Shown here: positions 36,718 through 49,089 of the stretch, piece after piece | How the letters are laid out: each line of letters begins with the position of its first letter | How positions within the stretch are numbered: position 1 is the stretch's first letter | From: CALOBA01 sp942491465 | Lineage (GTDB): Bacteria > Pseudomonadota > Gammaproteobacteria > Chromatiales > Chromatiaceae | Reading direction: 5' to 3' | DNA length: 64,000 bases | Assembly: GCA_942491465.1 (NCBI GenBank) | Contig: CALOBA010000061.1 | Span: forward strand, 1-64,000 | Made by a program: the position numbers and the translations under genes | The notes under the pieces: generated by a model | Told to the model about the DNA's origin: nothing | Databases searched by the model: none | Seen by the model: only the letters and a program-made list of their open reading frames with translations

Positions 36718-37953
36718 ATGTCCAGACGCAACGAAAAGAACCTCGTCGTCGGCCTCGACATCGGCACCTCCAAGGTCACCGCCCTGGTCGGCGAGGTCAA
36801 GGCCGATGACACCATCGAGATCGTCGGCATCGGCAGCCACCAGTCGCGCGGACTGAAAAAGGGGGTCGTCGTCGACATCGAGTCCACGGTGCAGTCCATC
36901 CAGCGTGCGGTCGAGGAGGCCGAGCTGATGGCCGGCTGCGAAATCCATGCCGTGCACGCGACCATCTCCGGCAGCCATGTACGCAGCCTCAACTCCCACG
37001 GGATTACGGCCATCAAGGACCAGGAGGTCAACCAGGCCGATGTGGAGCGCTGTATCGAGGCCGCCCGCGCCGTCGCCATCCCGGCGGATCAGAAGATCCT
37101 CCACATCCTGCCGCAGGAATTCATCATCGACGACCAGGACGGCATCCGCGAGCCCATCGGCATGTGCGGCGTGCGCCTGGAGGCGCGGGTGCATATCGTC
37201 ACCGGCGCCGTCAGTGCGGCCCAGAACATCGTCAAGTGCATCCGCCGCTGCGGCCTGGAGGTGGACGACCTGGTCCTGGAGCAGCTCAGTTCCAGCTTCT
37301 CGATCCTCGCCGAGGACGAGAAGGAGCTCGGCGTCTGCCTGGTCGACATCGGCGGCGGCACGACGGACCTCGCGGTCTTCACCGATGGCGCCATCCGCCA
37401 CACCGCGGTCATCCCCATCGCCGGCGATCAGGTCACCAACGACATCGCCGTGGCGCTGCGCACACCGACCCAGCACGCCGAGCAGATCAAGGTCGAGCAC
37501 GCCTGCGCCAGCACCAGGATCGTCTCCGGCGACGACAAGATCGAGGTCCCGAGCATCGGCGAGCGCCCGGCCCGCGAACTCTCGCGCCAGACGCTCACCG
37601 AGGTGGTCGAGCCGCGCTACGCCGAGCTCCTCGCGCTGCTGCAGGGCGAGCTTCGCCGCAGCGGCTTCGAGGACCTGATCGCCGGCGGCGTCGTGCTCAC
37701 CGGCGGCAGCGCCAAGATGGAAGGCCTGCTCGAGCTGGCCGAAGGCATCTTTCAGATGCCGGTCCGTCTCGGCGTGCCGCAGACGGTGACCGGCTACGAG
37801 GACACCATTGCCGACCCGGCTTACTCGGCGGGCGTCGGCCTGCTCATCTACGCGCAGCAGCACCGGTTCATCAGCGGCTCCGACCTGGCCGAGCGCCGCG
37901 GTTTCGGCGGCGCCATGCACCGGCTGCGCAATTGGTTCAGCGGCAATCTTTAA
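36718..37953 (+). CDS. ftsA: Cell division protein FtsA
   Basis: A 411-residue actin-family ATPase that tethers FtsZ to the membrane. NLVVGLDIGTSKVTALVGEV is phosphate loop 1 and LVDIGGGTTDLAVFTDGAIRHT phosphate loop 2; GVVLTGGSAKMEGL is the adenosine loop. The C-terminal amphipathic helix HRLRNWFSGNL is the membrane-targeting sequence. The ATG at 36718 gives the normal N-terminus; longer in-frame extensions overlap ftsQ. Confidence 0.97.
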   Translation: MSRRNEKNLVVGLDIGTSKVTALVGEVKADDTIEIVGIGSHQSRGLKKGVVVDIESTVQSIQRAVEEAELMAGCEIHAVHATISGSHVRSLNSHGITAIKDQEVNQADVERCIEAARAVAIPADQKILHILPQEFIIDDQDGIREPIGMCGVRLEARVHIVTGAVSAAQNIVKCIRRCGLEVDDLVLEQLSSSFSILAEDEKELGVCLVDIGGGTTDLAVFTDGAIRHTAVIPIAGDQVTNDIAVALRTPTQHAEQIKVEHACASTRIVSGDDKIEVPSIGERPARELSRQTLTEVVEPRYAELLALLQGELRRSGFEDLIAGGVVLTGGSAKMEGLLELAEGIFQMPVRLGVPQTVTGYEDTIADPAYSAGVGLLIYAQQHRFISGSDLAERRGFGGAMHRLRNWFSGNL

Positions 37954-38109
37954 GACGTCGCCGCCTCGTTTGCATGCGGGCCGCCGCCCGGCGGCGGTCC
38001 ACGCTGTTCATTCGCCACGACAACAACAACAAACGGGCCTTCCCACCCTGCTGCCCGAGGGGACCAACGGCAACAATCGCCAACTACGACCCGAATAGGG
38101 GGAAACCAC
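37954..38109 (+). other. ftsA-ftsZ spacer with GC-rich hairpin
   Basis: This 156-bp spacer is one of the few real gaps in the cluster. A strong GC hairpin (GCCGCCGCC with GGCGGCGGT) lies near 37980-37999, followed by an unstructured CAA-rich stretch and GGGGGAAACC just before the ftsZ ATG. It may set extra FtsZ translation relative to FtsA. Confidence 0.5.
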
Positions 38110-39285
<1,176 letters not shown>

Positions 39286-39315
39286 GATGTCGCATGGACG
39301 GAACATGCGCGCTTA

Positions 39316-39422
39316 TTGACCTAGGGCAATCCCTAGTCAAAGATTGCAAGCTAAATCATAGGCTTCTCTTGCAATTGCGCTAAGGGCTTGCTAAATATTC
39401 GGGAAAACCCTAACATAGGGTT
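39316..39422 (+). promoter_or_regulatory. Structured lpxC leader with three inverted repeats and a sigma-70 promoter
   Basis: CTAGGG-CAAT-CCCTAG (39321-39336, extended by TTGA and TCAA with one bulge), ATTGCAAG and CTTGCAAT (39343-39350 and 39368-39375), and AACCCTA-ACA-TAGGGTT (39406-39422) follow in series. TTGCAA (39369-39374) and TAAATA (39392-39397) are 17 bp apart and make a good promoter. The transcript would begin just before the third hairpin, about 175 nt ahead of lpxC. The first repeat may close ftsZ transcription; the second overlaps the -35 and could be an operator. Confidence 0.65.
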
Positions 39423-39578
39423 CCAACGTCGAGCGGCGGCATCGCACGCATGATCGCGATGCCGCCCTCGAACTTTCCCAGCCCTGCACCCTAGCGAGCG
39501 TGCACCAGACGGGCGCAAGGGGCCCGGGCCGAAGCTGCAAAGCAGGCCCGGGACCCGAGCGACCGGAGGACAGACATC

Positions 39579-40505
39579 ATGATCCGGCAGCGAACGTTGA
39601 AAAACGTGATCCGAGCCACGGGTGTCGGGTTGCATACCGGCGACAAGGTGTACCTCACCCTGCGCCCTGCTGCCGCCGATACCGGCATCATCTTTCGGCG
39701 CGTTGATCTCGACCCGCCGGTCGAGATCAAGGCCCACCCGTCCAACGTCGGCGACACCCGGCTGTCCACCGCGCTGGTTCGGCCCGACCCGACGCACGGC
39801 GCCGTGCGTATCTCTACCATCGAGCATCTGCTTTCGGCCTTCGCCGGCCTCGGCATCGACAACGCCTATGTCGACGTGAGTGCCGCCGAGGTGCCGATCA
39901 TGGACGGCAGCGCCGGTCCCTTCGTGTTCCTGATCCAATCGGCGGGCATCGAAGAGCAGTCGCGGCCCAAGCGCTTCATCCGCATCAAGCGCCCGGTCGT
40001 GGTTGAGGACGGCGACAAGTATGCGCGCTTTGAGCCCTTCGACGGCTTCAAGGTGTCGTTTTCCATCGACTTTGATCACCCCGCATTCACTTCGCGGGCT
40101 CAGCGCGCGTCCATCGACTTCTCCACGACGTCGTTCGTCCGTGAGGTCAGCCGGGCACGGACCTTTGGCTTCCTGCGCGATATCGAGGCCCTGCGCCAAC
40201 AGAACCTCGCCCTCGGCGGCAGCATGGACAACGCGGTCGTCGTCGACGATTATCGCGTGCTGAACGAGGAGGGGCTGCGCTACGAAGACGAGTTCGTCAA
40301 ACACAAGCTGCTCGACGCCATCGGCGACCTCTACCTGCTCGGCTACTCGCTGATCGGTGCGTTCCAGGGCCACAAGTCCGGTCACGCGCTGAACAATCGC
40401 CTGCTGCGGGCCCTGATGGCCGATCAGGCGGCGTGGGAGAAGGTGACCTTCGAGGACCCGAGCGAGCTTCCGATCAACTATGCCCAGCCCGTCGCGGCGG
40501 GCTGA
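39579..40505 (+). CDS. lpxC: UDP-3-O-acyl-GlcNAc deacetylase LpxC
   Basis: A 308-residue zinc enzyme that commits precursors to lipid A. The zinc ligands lie in TIEHLLSAFAGLGIDN and HKLLDAIGDLYLLG, and a catalytic histidine in FQGHKSGHALNN. IRATGVGLHTGDKVYLTLRPA is the standard start region. It is separated from ftsZ by a 293-bp structured leader, and palindromic element copy 2 follows its stop. Most enteric LpxC levels are set by proteolysis through a hydrophobic C-tail; here the tail (LPINYAQPVAAG) ends in small residues, so the same control is possible but unproven. Confidence 0.97.
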   Translation: MIRQRTLKNVIRATGVGLHTGDKVYLTLRPAAADTGIIFRRVDLDPPVEIKAHPSNVGDTRLSTALVRPDPTHGAVRISTIEHLLSAFAGLGIDNAYVDVSAAEVPIMDGSAGPFVFLIQSAGIEEQSRPKRFIRIKRPVVVEDGDKYARFEPFDGFKVSFSIDFDHPAFTSRAQRASIDFSTTSFVREVSRARTFGFLRDIEALRQQNLALGGSMDNAVVVDDYRVLNEEGLRYEDEFVKHKLLDAIGDLYLLGYSLIGAFQGHKSGHALNNRLLRALMADQAAWEKVTFEDPSELPINYAQPVAAG

Positions 40506-40509
40506 ACTC

Positions 40510-40615
40510 TGAGGATCGGTTCAAAAACAAGTGGTTCAGACGCCCGCTCGTGGTGCCTTTAGATTGGCCGTTTCATGGTTGCGTCTGCACCACTTGTTTC
40601 TGAACCTTGACTGAC
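40510..40615. repeat. MITE-like palindromic element, copy 2
   Basis: 26-bp arms at 40518-40543 and 40581-40606 with two mismatches, spacer 37 bp. Short direct repeats CTGA are at 40509-40512 and 40611-40614. It fills the convergent gap between lpxC and the dciA-like gene; its right end lies next to the TAA of that gene (40618-40616). Confidence 0.88.
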
Positions 40616-41065
40616 TTAGGACACCGGCGGCGATTCGTCGCCGGTGCCGCGGTCGGCCAGACGACGAAGACTGGCGGCAAGCGCCGGATCGGAGATGGTC
40701 GCCGCGGCCTGCCGCAGGCACTCGGAGGCCCGCGGCGTCAACGCCGGCAGGGCGTGCTTCGGGGCTGGGGCCTCGGATAGCGCCAACGGCGAGACTCGGA
40801 TGTCACCGCGATGGACCACCAGTCCATCGGCGTTCAGGTCGGCGATGATCTGCGGCAATAAGAATCGCAGGCGGGCTGACCAAACGGGGGAAGCAGTTAC
40901 CAGCGTCAAGCAACCGTCGTCAAGGCTTACTTGACGGCACTGATCGGCAATATCCGCCGGTAGTCGCGCACGGACGCGTTGGACCAGCCGCTCTTTGCGG
41001 GCCAAATGCGCAAGCAGCGCGGAGGCCGCATCGCTGCTGCTGAGGAAGCCAAGAATGGAACGCAT
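40616..41065 (-). CDS. dciA: DciA-like protein (DUF721), helicase operator
   Basis: A 149-residue protein with a DUF721-type N-terminal KH-like domain (LAHLARKERLVQRVRARLPADIADQCR, then LTLVTASPVWSARLRFLLPQIIADLN) and a less conserved C-terminal tail. DciA family proteins are the ancestral bacterial loaders or activators of the replicative helicase DnaB in species without DnaC. The position between lpxC and secA, facing left, is common in gammaproteobacteria. The ATG is at 41065. Confidence 0.85.
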   Translation of the reverse strand: MRSILGFLSSSDAASALLAHLARKERLVQRVRARLPADIADQCRQVSLDDGCLTLVTASPVWSARLRFLLPQIIADLNADGLVVHRGDIRVSPLALSEAPAPKHALPALTPRASECLRQAAATISDPALAASLRRLADRGTGDESPPVS

Positions 41066-41296
41066 GAATCAGGTTGCTCGATACAACATTTTAGGGTTGG
41101 AGGAGTGCGAGCCTTCTCGCAGGCACGGTCGTCAACCCGACCGAGCCTTTGAAAAGCGCCTTCGTTTTCGCCCCTACCAGCCATCTGGAGCGTTATGACC
41201 GAACGGAACTTGCCCGGAGCAGGACTTGGACGCCAGGGTGATGGCGACAAGCTGAATCGGTCACGCCCTTAACCATTTAAAGAGAGCGGAATTACG

Positions 41297-42205
41297 ATGC
41301 GACATCAGAATCTTAGGCAGGACGAGCGGGGCTTTGGCTCTGTGACCTTGCTGCTCGTCATGATTATCGCCATCGCTGCCGGCGGACTGGGCTTCTGGCT
41401 CGGCAAGTATCGGCTGGCAACGGTACCGATGGAGGTTGCCGATCAAGGACATGCCGCGACGGGCGCCATCGGTGTCGACCCGCGGGCCGAGCAACAGATG
41501 CATATCGACGCCTTGGCCGCTCGTTTAGGGCAGATGCAGGCGGAGTTGATGCGGATCAATGCCTTGGGCCAGCGGCTGGTCGAAATGGCCGGGTTGGACG
41601 ACGGCGAATTCGCCTTCGATGCCCCGGCCGGCGCCGGCGGCCCGGAACAGGCCAGCCTGCGTCCGAACAAGGTCGACGCCGTGGCCCAAGACCTGGCGAA
41701 GGTCCTCGCCGAGCTCGACGACCGCAAGCGCAAGCTGGTGCTGCTCGAGACGCTGATCATGGAGCGCGACCTGACCAGCAAGTCCGCCCCCGAGGGCTGG
41801 CCGCTGCGCAACGGTGGCGTCGTGACCTCCAAGTTCGGCTTCCGTCGCCACCCGATCACCGGTCGTCGCAGCATGCACATGGGCATCGACATCGCGGCGA
41901 AGCGCGGTACCGACATCGTTGCCATGGCCGACGGCTTGGTGGTGTTCGCCGGGCGCAAGAGCGGCTATGGCAACATCGTGCAGCTTCGTCACGCCAATGG
42001 CCTCGAGACCCGCTATGCCCACAATCAGCGCAATCTGGTCAAGGAGGGCGATCTGGTCAAGAAGAGTCAGGTGATTGCCAAGCTTGGCTCCACCGGTCGC
42101 TCCACCGGCCCGCATGTGCATTTCGAGGTCCGCAAGAACGGCGAGGCGGTCAATCCGATGCGCTATCTGGATCTGAGCCAGCGCTCGCGCGTCGCCAGAC
42201 TCTGA
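41297..42205 (+). CDS. M23 family peptidoglycan endopeptidase (LytM domain)
   Basis: A 302-residue inner membrane-anchored protein. An N-terminal membrane helix (VTLLLVMIIAIAAGGLGFWLG) is followed by a coiled-coil region (about residues 55-165) and a C-terminal LytM domain. The zinc motifs are MHMGIDIAAKRGT (HxxxD) and GPHVHFEV (HxH). Such proteins upstream of secA cleave peptide cross-links or activate amidases during growth. All active-site residues are present, so it is probably catalytic rather than an EnvC-type activator. Confidence 0.9.
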   Translation: MRHQNLRQDERGFGSVTLLLVMIIAIAAGGLGFWLGKYRLATVPMEVADQGHAATGAIGVDPRAEQQMHIDALAARLGQMQAELMRINALGQRLVEMAGLDDGEFAFDAPAGAGGPEQASLRPNKVDAVAQDLAKVLAELDDRKRKLVLLETLIMERDLTSKSAPEGWPLRNGGVVTSKFGFRRHPITGRRSMHMGIDIAAKRGTDIVAMADGLVVFAGRKSGYGNIVQLRHANGLETRYAHNQRNLVKEGDLVKKSQVIAKLGSTGRSTGPHVHFEVRKNGEAVNPMRYLDLSQRSRVARL

Positions 42206-42232
42206 CCACTGCTCTCAGCGCACCTGCGCGAA

Positions 42233-42265
42233 CGCCGGCGGCGCCCCTCGGGCGCCCCGGCGTTT
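42233..42265 (+). terminator. GC-rich hairpin after the M23 peptidase gene
   Basis: CGCCGG pairs with CCGGCG (42233-42238, 42257-42262) and GGCGCC with GGCGCC (42240-42245, 42251-42256), with a bulge. Only TTTGT follows, so it is a probable but weak Rho-independent terminator. Confidence 0.5.
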
Positions 42266-42435
42266 GTCGTCTTGGGTCCGCCAGCCGGCGTATCCCTCAG
42301 CTCGAAGCCTGATTCGTGCGTCGGTCGCCGGCTCGGCCAGCGCCCCCGCGGGGTTGCACTGCCTCGCGACGCCGTTTTCGGTATCATGCAGCGGATTTGC
42401 CCCGCCAATCCCCTCGGCCGGTTACAGACTACATC

Positions 42436-45276
<2,841 letters not shown>

Positions 45277-45346
45277 TGGTCATCGGCCGATCAGCCCCGC
45301 GCTCGGTGCCCGGCGGGGCCGGCCTCGCGCCGGCCGAGGGCCGGCG

Positions 45347-46546
45347 ATGAGCGTGCCGCCGAGCGTCGCCGGCGTCCGCCTGGCGAGCACCGCGGCCGGC
45401 GTGCGCTATCAGGATCGCCAGGACCTGGTCCTGATGGAGCTGGCCGCAGGTGCCGCCTGTGCCGCCACGTTTACCCGCAACGCCTTCTGCGCGGCGCCGG
45501 TCACCGTCGCCAAGGCGCACTTGGCAGCGACCTCGCCGCAACTGCTGCTGATCAATGCCGGCAATGCCAACGCCGGCACCGGCGCGCGGGGCATCGCCGA
45601 TGCCGAGGCCTGCTGCCGAGCACTGGCCGATCGTGTTGGCTGTGCACCGCAGACGGTGCTGCCGTTCTCCACCGGCGTCATCGGCGAAGACCTGCCGGTG
45701 GATCGAATCAGCGCCGCCATCCCCGGTCTGGTCGAGGCGCTGGCCGCCGACGGCTGGGAGGCGGCGGCACGGGCGATCATGACCACCGACACCGTCCCCA
45801 AGCTCGCCCGGCGCGAGGTCGAGATCGACGGGCGCATGGTCACCCTGGTGGGCATGGCCAAGGGCGCCGGCATGATCCGGCCCGACATGGCCACCATGCT
45901 CGCCTTTTTGGCCACCGATGCGGCCATTGCCCCCGCGCTGCTGGGGACACTGCTGCGCCAAGCGGTGGATGTGTCCTTCAACGCCATCAGCATCGATGGG
46001 GATACCTCCACCAACGATGCCTGTGTCTTGGCCGCCACTGGCGCCCTCGGGAATGCGCCGCTGAATGACCTCGGGGGCACCGACACCGCGATCTTCGCCG
46101 CGGCCCTGACCGCCCTCTGCCAGGAGCTGGCCAGCGCCATCGTCCGTGATGGCGAAGGGGCGACCAAGCTGGTGACCATCGATGTCGAAAGCGCGCTCAA
46201 CGCCGCCGAGGCCAGACAGGTCGCCGACACCATTGCCCACTCCCCGTTGGTCAAGACCGCGCTGTTTGCCGGCGATCCGAACTGGGGCCGTATCCTCGCC
46301 GCGGTGGGGCGTGCGGGGGTGGCGGATCTGGACATCGATGCCGTTCGGATCTGGCTCGACGACCTCTGCATCGTCAGCGGCGGCGGGCGCGATCCGGCCT
46401 ACACCGAGGCCGCGGGTCAGGCCGTTATGGCCCGCGACAGCCTGACCATCCGCGTCGGTCTCGGTCGCGGCGATGAGCGGGCACGGCTGCTGACCTGTGA
46501 TCTGTCCTATGACTACGTCCGCATCAATGCGGAGTATCGGACCTGA
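45347..46546 (+). CDS. argJ: Ornithine acetyltransferase / N-acetylglutamate synthase ArgJ
   Basis: A 399-residue enzyme of cyclic arginine biosynthesis. It transfers the acetyl group from N-acetylornithine to glutamate. The autocleavage and nucleophile site is in MATMLAFLATDA, with Thr183 as the nucleophile of the beta chain. IMTTDTVPK and DGDTSTNDACVLAATG are also diagnostic. The ATG at 45347 is used; upstream in-frame sequence belongs to the secA overlap. Whether it is mono- or bifunctional cannot be told from sequence. Confidence 0.95.
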   Translation: MSVPPSVAGVRLASTAAGVRYQDRQDLVLMELAAGAACAATFTRNAFCAAPVTVAKAHLAATSPQLLLINAGNANAGTGARGIADAEACCRALADRVGCAPQTVLPFSTGVIGEDLPVDRISAAIPGLVEALAADGWEAAARAIMTTDTVPKLARREVEIDGRMVTLVGMAKGAGMIRPDMATMLAFLATDAAIAPALLGTLLRQAVDVSFNAISIDGDTSTNDACVLAATGALGNAPLNDLGGTDTAIFAAALTALCQELASAIVRDGEGATKLVTIDVESALNAAEARQVADTIAHSPLVKTALFAGDPNWGRILAAVGRAGVADLDIDAVRIWLDDLCIVSGGGRDPAYTEAAGQAVMARDSLTIRVGLGRGDERARLLTCDLSYDYVRINAEYRT

Positions 46547-46608
46547 TGCCTTGAGTCCGATCGTCCGCTCCGCCGTCCGCCGTCCGCCGTCCGCCGAGAG
46601 GCCCGACC

Positions 46609-47559
46609 TTGACCCGATTGATCCACGTCGCCGCCGGCGCCATCGCCGACGCCCGGGGCCGCATCCTGCTCGCCCGCCGCCCGGACCGGGCCCACCAGGG
46701 CGGACTCTGGGAGCTGCCGGGGGGCAAGCTGGAGGCCGGCGAGACCCCCGAGCAGGCCCTGGTCCGCGAGCTGCGCGAAGAGCTCGGCATCCAGGTCACC
46801 GCCTCCCGCCCGCTGATCCGGGTGCCGCACGACTACGGCGATCGCCGCATCCTGCTCGATGTCCACCGCGTGCTGGACTATCGAGGCGCCCCGTCCAGCC
46901 GTGAAGGCCAGCCGCTGAGCTGGGTCCACCCGGATGCGATGGATCTCGGGCAGCTCCCGGCCGCGGATCGTCCGGTCGTGACCGCGCTCCAGCTGCCGGA
47001 GCGCTACCTGATCACCGGCGACGACCCCGCTGATCCGGCCCCATTCCTCCGCCGCCTGGCCCGCGCGTTGGCCAATGGCGTGCGCCTGGTCCAGCTGCGT
47101 GCCCACGGCTGCACCGATGCGGCCTATGCCGAGCTGGCGACGCGGGCGGAGCCCCTATGCCGCGCGCACGGCGCCAAGCTCCTGCTGAACCGTGCCCCAG
47201 GCGTTGCCGCCGGGCTGCCCGGCCATGGACTGCACCTGCCCGCCGCCGGGCTGCGCGGGCTCGGGCAGCGCCCGGACGGCCCTTGGGGCCTCATCGGCGC
47301 CTCCTGCCACAACGCCGCCGAGCTGGCCCTGGCCGCCGCCATCGGCCTCGACTACGCGCTGCTCTCGCCGGTGTGCGCCACCCGCAGTCACCCGGACAGC
47401 GCGCCGCTGGGCTGGCAGCGGTTCCGCGAGCTGATCGACCCGGTGCCGCTTCCCGTCTACGCCCTCGGCGGCCTTGGTGCGGACGATCTCGATCAGGCGA
47501 TCCGCCATGGTGCCCAAGGTATCGCCGCCATCAGCGCCTTCTGGTCGTTGCAAGGCTAA
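46609..47559 (+). CDS. mutT: Nudix hydrolase MutT fused to a ThiE-like domain
   Basis: A 316-residue two-domain protein. Residues 1-130 form a MutT-type Nudix domain with the box GGKLEAGETPEQALVRELREELG, which sanitises oxidised dGTP. Residues about 138-316 resemble thiamine phosphate synthase (ERYLITGDDP, NGVRLVQLRAHGC, GLDYALLSPVCATRSHP, YALGGLGADDL). This fusion is common near secA/argJ in gammaproteobacteria. Its second half lacks evident pyrophosphate-binding residues, so the ThiE activity is doubtful. The TTG at 46609 is the start, with GAGAGG upstream. A CGTCCGC tandem repeat (about three units) lies in the 46570-46596 leader. Confidence 0.88.
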   Translation: MTRLIHVAAGAIADARGRILLARRPDRAHQGGLWELPGGKLEAGETPEQALVRELREELGIQVTASRPLIRVPHDYGDRRILLDVHRVLDYRGAPSSREGQPLSWVHPDAMDLGQLPAADRPVVTALQLPERYLITGDDPADPAPFLRRLARALANGVRLVQLRAHGCTDAAYAELATRAEPLCRAHGAKLLLNRAPGVAAGLPGHGLHLPAAGLRGLGQRPDGPWGLIGASCHNAAELALAAAIGLDYALLSPVCATRSHPDSAPLGWQRFRELIDPVPLPVYALGGLGADDLDQAIRHGAQGIAAISAFWSLQG

Positions 47560-47765
47560 CCCGCTCGCCGATGTTTGAGGCGCTGTATCAAGCGCCCGGC
47601 TGGTGGACTATCCGCCGGGCGTTTGGCGACGCTGTGCCGGAGTGTGCCGCAGGGCGGGGACATGGACCCGCCGACGGGCTATCATCGGCGCAGTGTCGTC
47701 GCGCCGCGACCGGGGCCGCGGCCGGCAGTGACGACAGCACCTCCAGCCACCTCCAGGGATACGCC

Positions 47766-48107
47766 ATGTTCCTCGACTATTTTGCTCTGGCCCTGCTGTT
47801 CTTCGTCGGCGGGGTCTTGTTCTACGGCATCATCGCCATCCACGACATCCCCTACGAGATCGCCCGGCACCGCAACCACCCGCAGCAGGATGCCATCCAC
47901 GTCGCCGGCTGGATCAGCCTGTTCACGCTGCACGCCATCTGGCCCTTGCTATGGATCTGGGCCACCCTCTACCGCGAAGATCGCGGCTGGGGCTTCAAGA
48001 CCCCGCATCCGAGCAATACCGAGGCACTGGCCGAGGTCAAGGCCGAGCTGGCCGCCGTCAGCGCACGGCTCAACGCCCTGGAACAGACCGAGACGGAGGC
48101 GAGCTGA
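47766..48107 (+). CDS. yiaW: DUF3302 (YiaW-like) inner membrane protein
   Basis: A 113-residue membrane protein with two helices (FALALLFFVGGVLFYGIIAI and ISLFTLHAIWPLLWIWATLY). The segment HDIPYEIARHRNHPQQDAIHVAGW is typical of DUF3302. A C-terminal short coiled coil follows. It is 3 bp upstream of the HlyD-like gene, as in the E. coli yiaVW arrangement. Function unknown; probably a partner of the adaptor. Confidence 0.8.
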   Translation: MFLDYFALALLFFVGGVLFYGIIAIHDIPYEIARHRNHPQQDAIHVAGWISLFTLHAIWPLLWIWATLYREDRGWGFKTPHPSNTEALAEVKAELAAVSARLNALEQTETEAS

Positions 48108-48110
48108 CCC

Positions 48111-49064
48111 ATGGATATCCTGCTGATCCTGACCTACGCGGCGCTGTGCATCGGCGCCTTCAAGGTCTTCCGCATCCCGCTCAACAAGTGGACCGTGCCC
48201 ACCGCCGTGCTTGGCGGTATCGTGCTCATCGGCGCCCTGCTGCTGCTGATGAACTACAACCATCCCTACTCCGAGTCGGTACGCCAGTACTACACCACCA
48301 CCCCCATCATCCCCGACGTCAAGGGCCGCGTCATCGAGGTGCCGGTCGTGCCCAACCGGCCCATCAAGGCCGGCGATGTCCTCTACAAGATCGATCCGGA
48401 GCCGTTCCAGGACCACGTCGACGGCCTGACCGGCGAGCTGACCGCCGCCCGCAAGGACCTGGGGCGGGCCGAAGAACTCTACGCCAAGAAGCTCGGTAGC
48501 GAGCGCGATCGCGACCTGGCGCTGGCCAAGGTCGACGACCTGGCGGCGGATCTGGCCGACGCCGAGTTTAAGCTGGAGCAGACCGTCGTTACCGCCCCGA
48601 GCGCCGGCCTGGTCACCCAACTCGTGCTGCGCCCCGGCATGATGGCCCTGCCGCTGGCCATGCGCCCGGCCATGACCTTCGTCCACGATCAAGAGGGCCT
48701 GTTCATCGGCTGGTTCCGCCAAAACAGCATGCTGCGTCTCAAGCAGGGCGACCACGCCGAGGTCGTCCTCGACGCCCTGCCCGGCGAGATCCTCGAGGCC
48801 GAGGTCGACTTCATCATCCCGGTCATCGGCGAGGGCCAGCTCCAGCCCCAGGCCGACTTCATCCGCTTCAGCCCTTACCAGTCCGCGGGCCGCGTCGCCG
48901 TGGCGCTGCGCATCACCGACCCGAAGTACCGCGAGCACCGCTTCCCCGGCGGCATCTACGGCCAAGCCGCCATCTACACCGAGCACTTCCACCACATCGG
49001 CATCATCCGCAAGGTCCTGCTGCGCATGGCCAGCTGGATGAACTACGTCTTCCCGCTGCACTGA
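48111..49064 (+). CDS. yiaV: HlyD-family membrane fusion protein (YiaV-like)
   Basis: A 317-residue inner membrane adaptor with two N-terminal helices (LLILTYAALCIGAFKVF and AVLGGIVLIGALLLLM). The lipoyl domain starts VKGRVIEVPVVPNRPIKAGDVLYKIDPEPFQ, an alpha-helical hairpin lies around 120-150, and a beta-barrel domain follows. Together with the DUF3302 protein it forms a two-gene unit. Such pairs lack their own pump and may assist efflux of aromatic or envelope compounds; the substrate is unknown. Confidence 0.82.
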   Translation: MDILLILTYAALCIGAFKVFRIPLNKWTVPTAVLGGIVLIGALLLLMNYNHPYSESVRQYYTTTPIIPDVKGRVIEVPVVPNRPIKAGDVLYKIDPEPFQDHVDGLTGELTAARKDLGRAEELYAKKLGSERDRDLALAKVDDLAADLADAEFKLEQTVVTAPSAGLVTQLVLRPGMMALPLAMRPAMTFVHDQEGLFIGWFRQNSMLRLKQGDHAEVVLDALPGEILEAEVDFIIPVIGEGQLQPQADFIRFSPYQSAGRVAVALRITDPKYREHRFPGGIYGQAAIYTEHFHHIGIIRKVLLRMASWMNYVFPLH

Positions 49065-49089
49065 GCCGAGACCGTTCGGCGATTGACGC

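Noticed and set aside
42354..42387. TTGCAC and TATCAT as the secA promoter
   Set aside because: The 22-bp spacing is too long for sigma-70.
42206..42435. SecM-like arrest peptide upstream of secA
   Set aside because: No short ORF with a signal peptide and FxxxxWIxxxxGIRAGP-like end is visible.
46547..46608. Thiamine (THI-box) riboswitch before the ThiE-like fusion
   Set aside because: The leader is only 62 bp, mostly a CGTCCGC repeat, with no conserved TPP-aptamer sequences.
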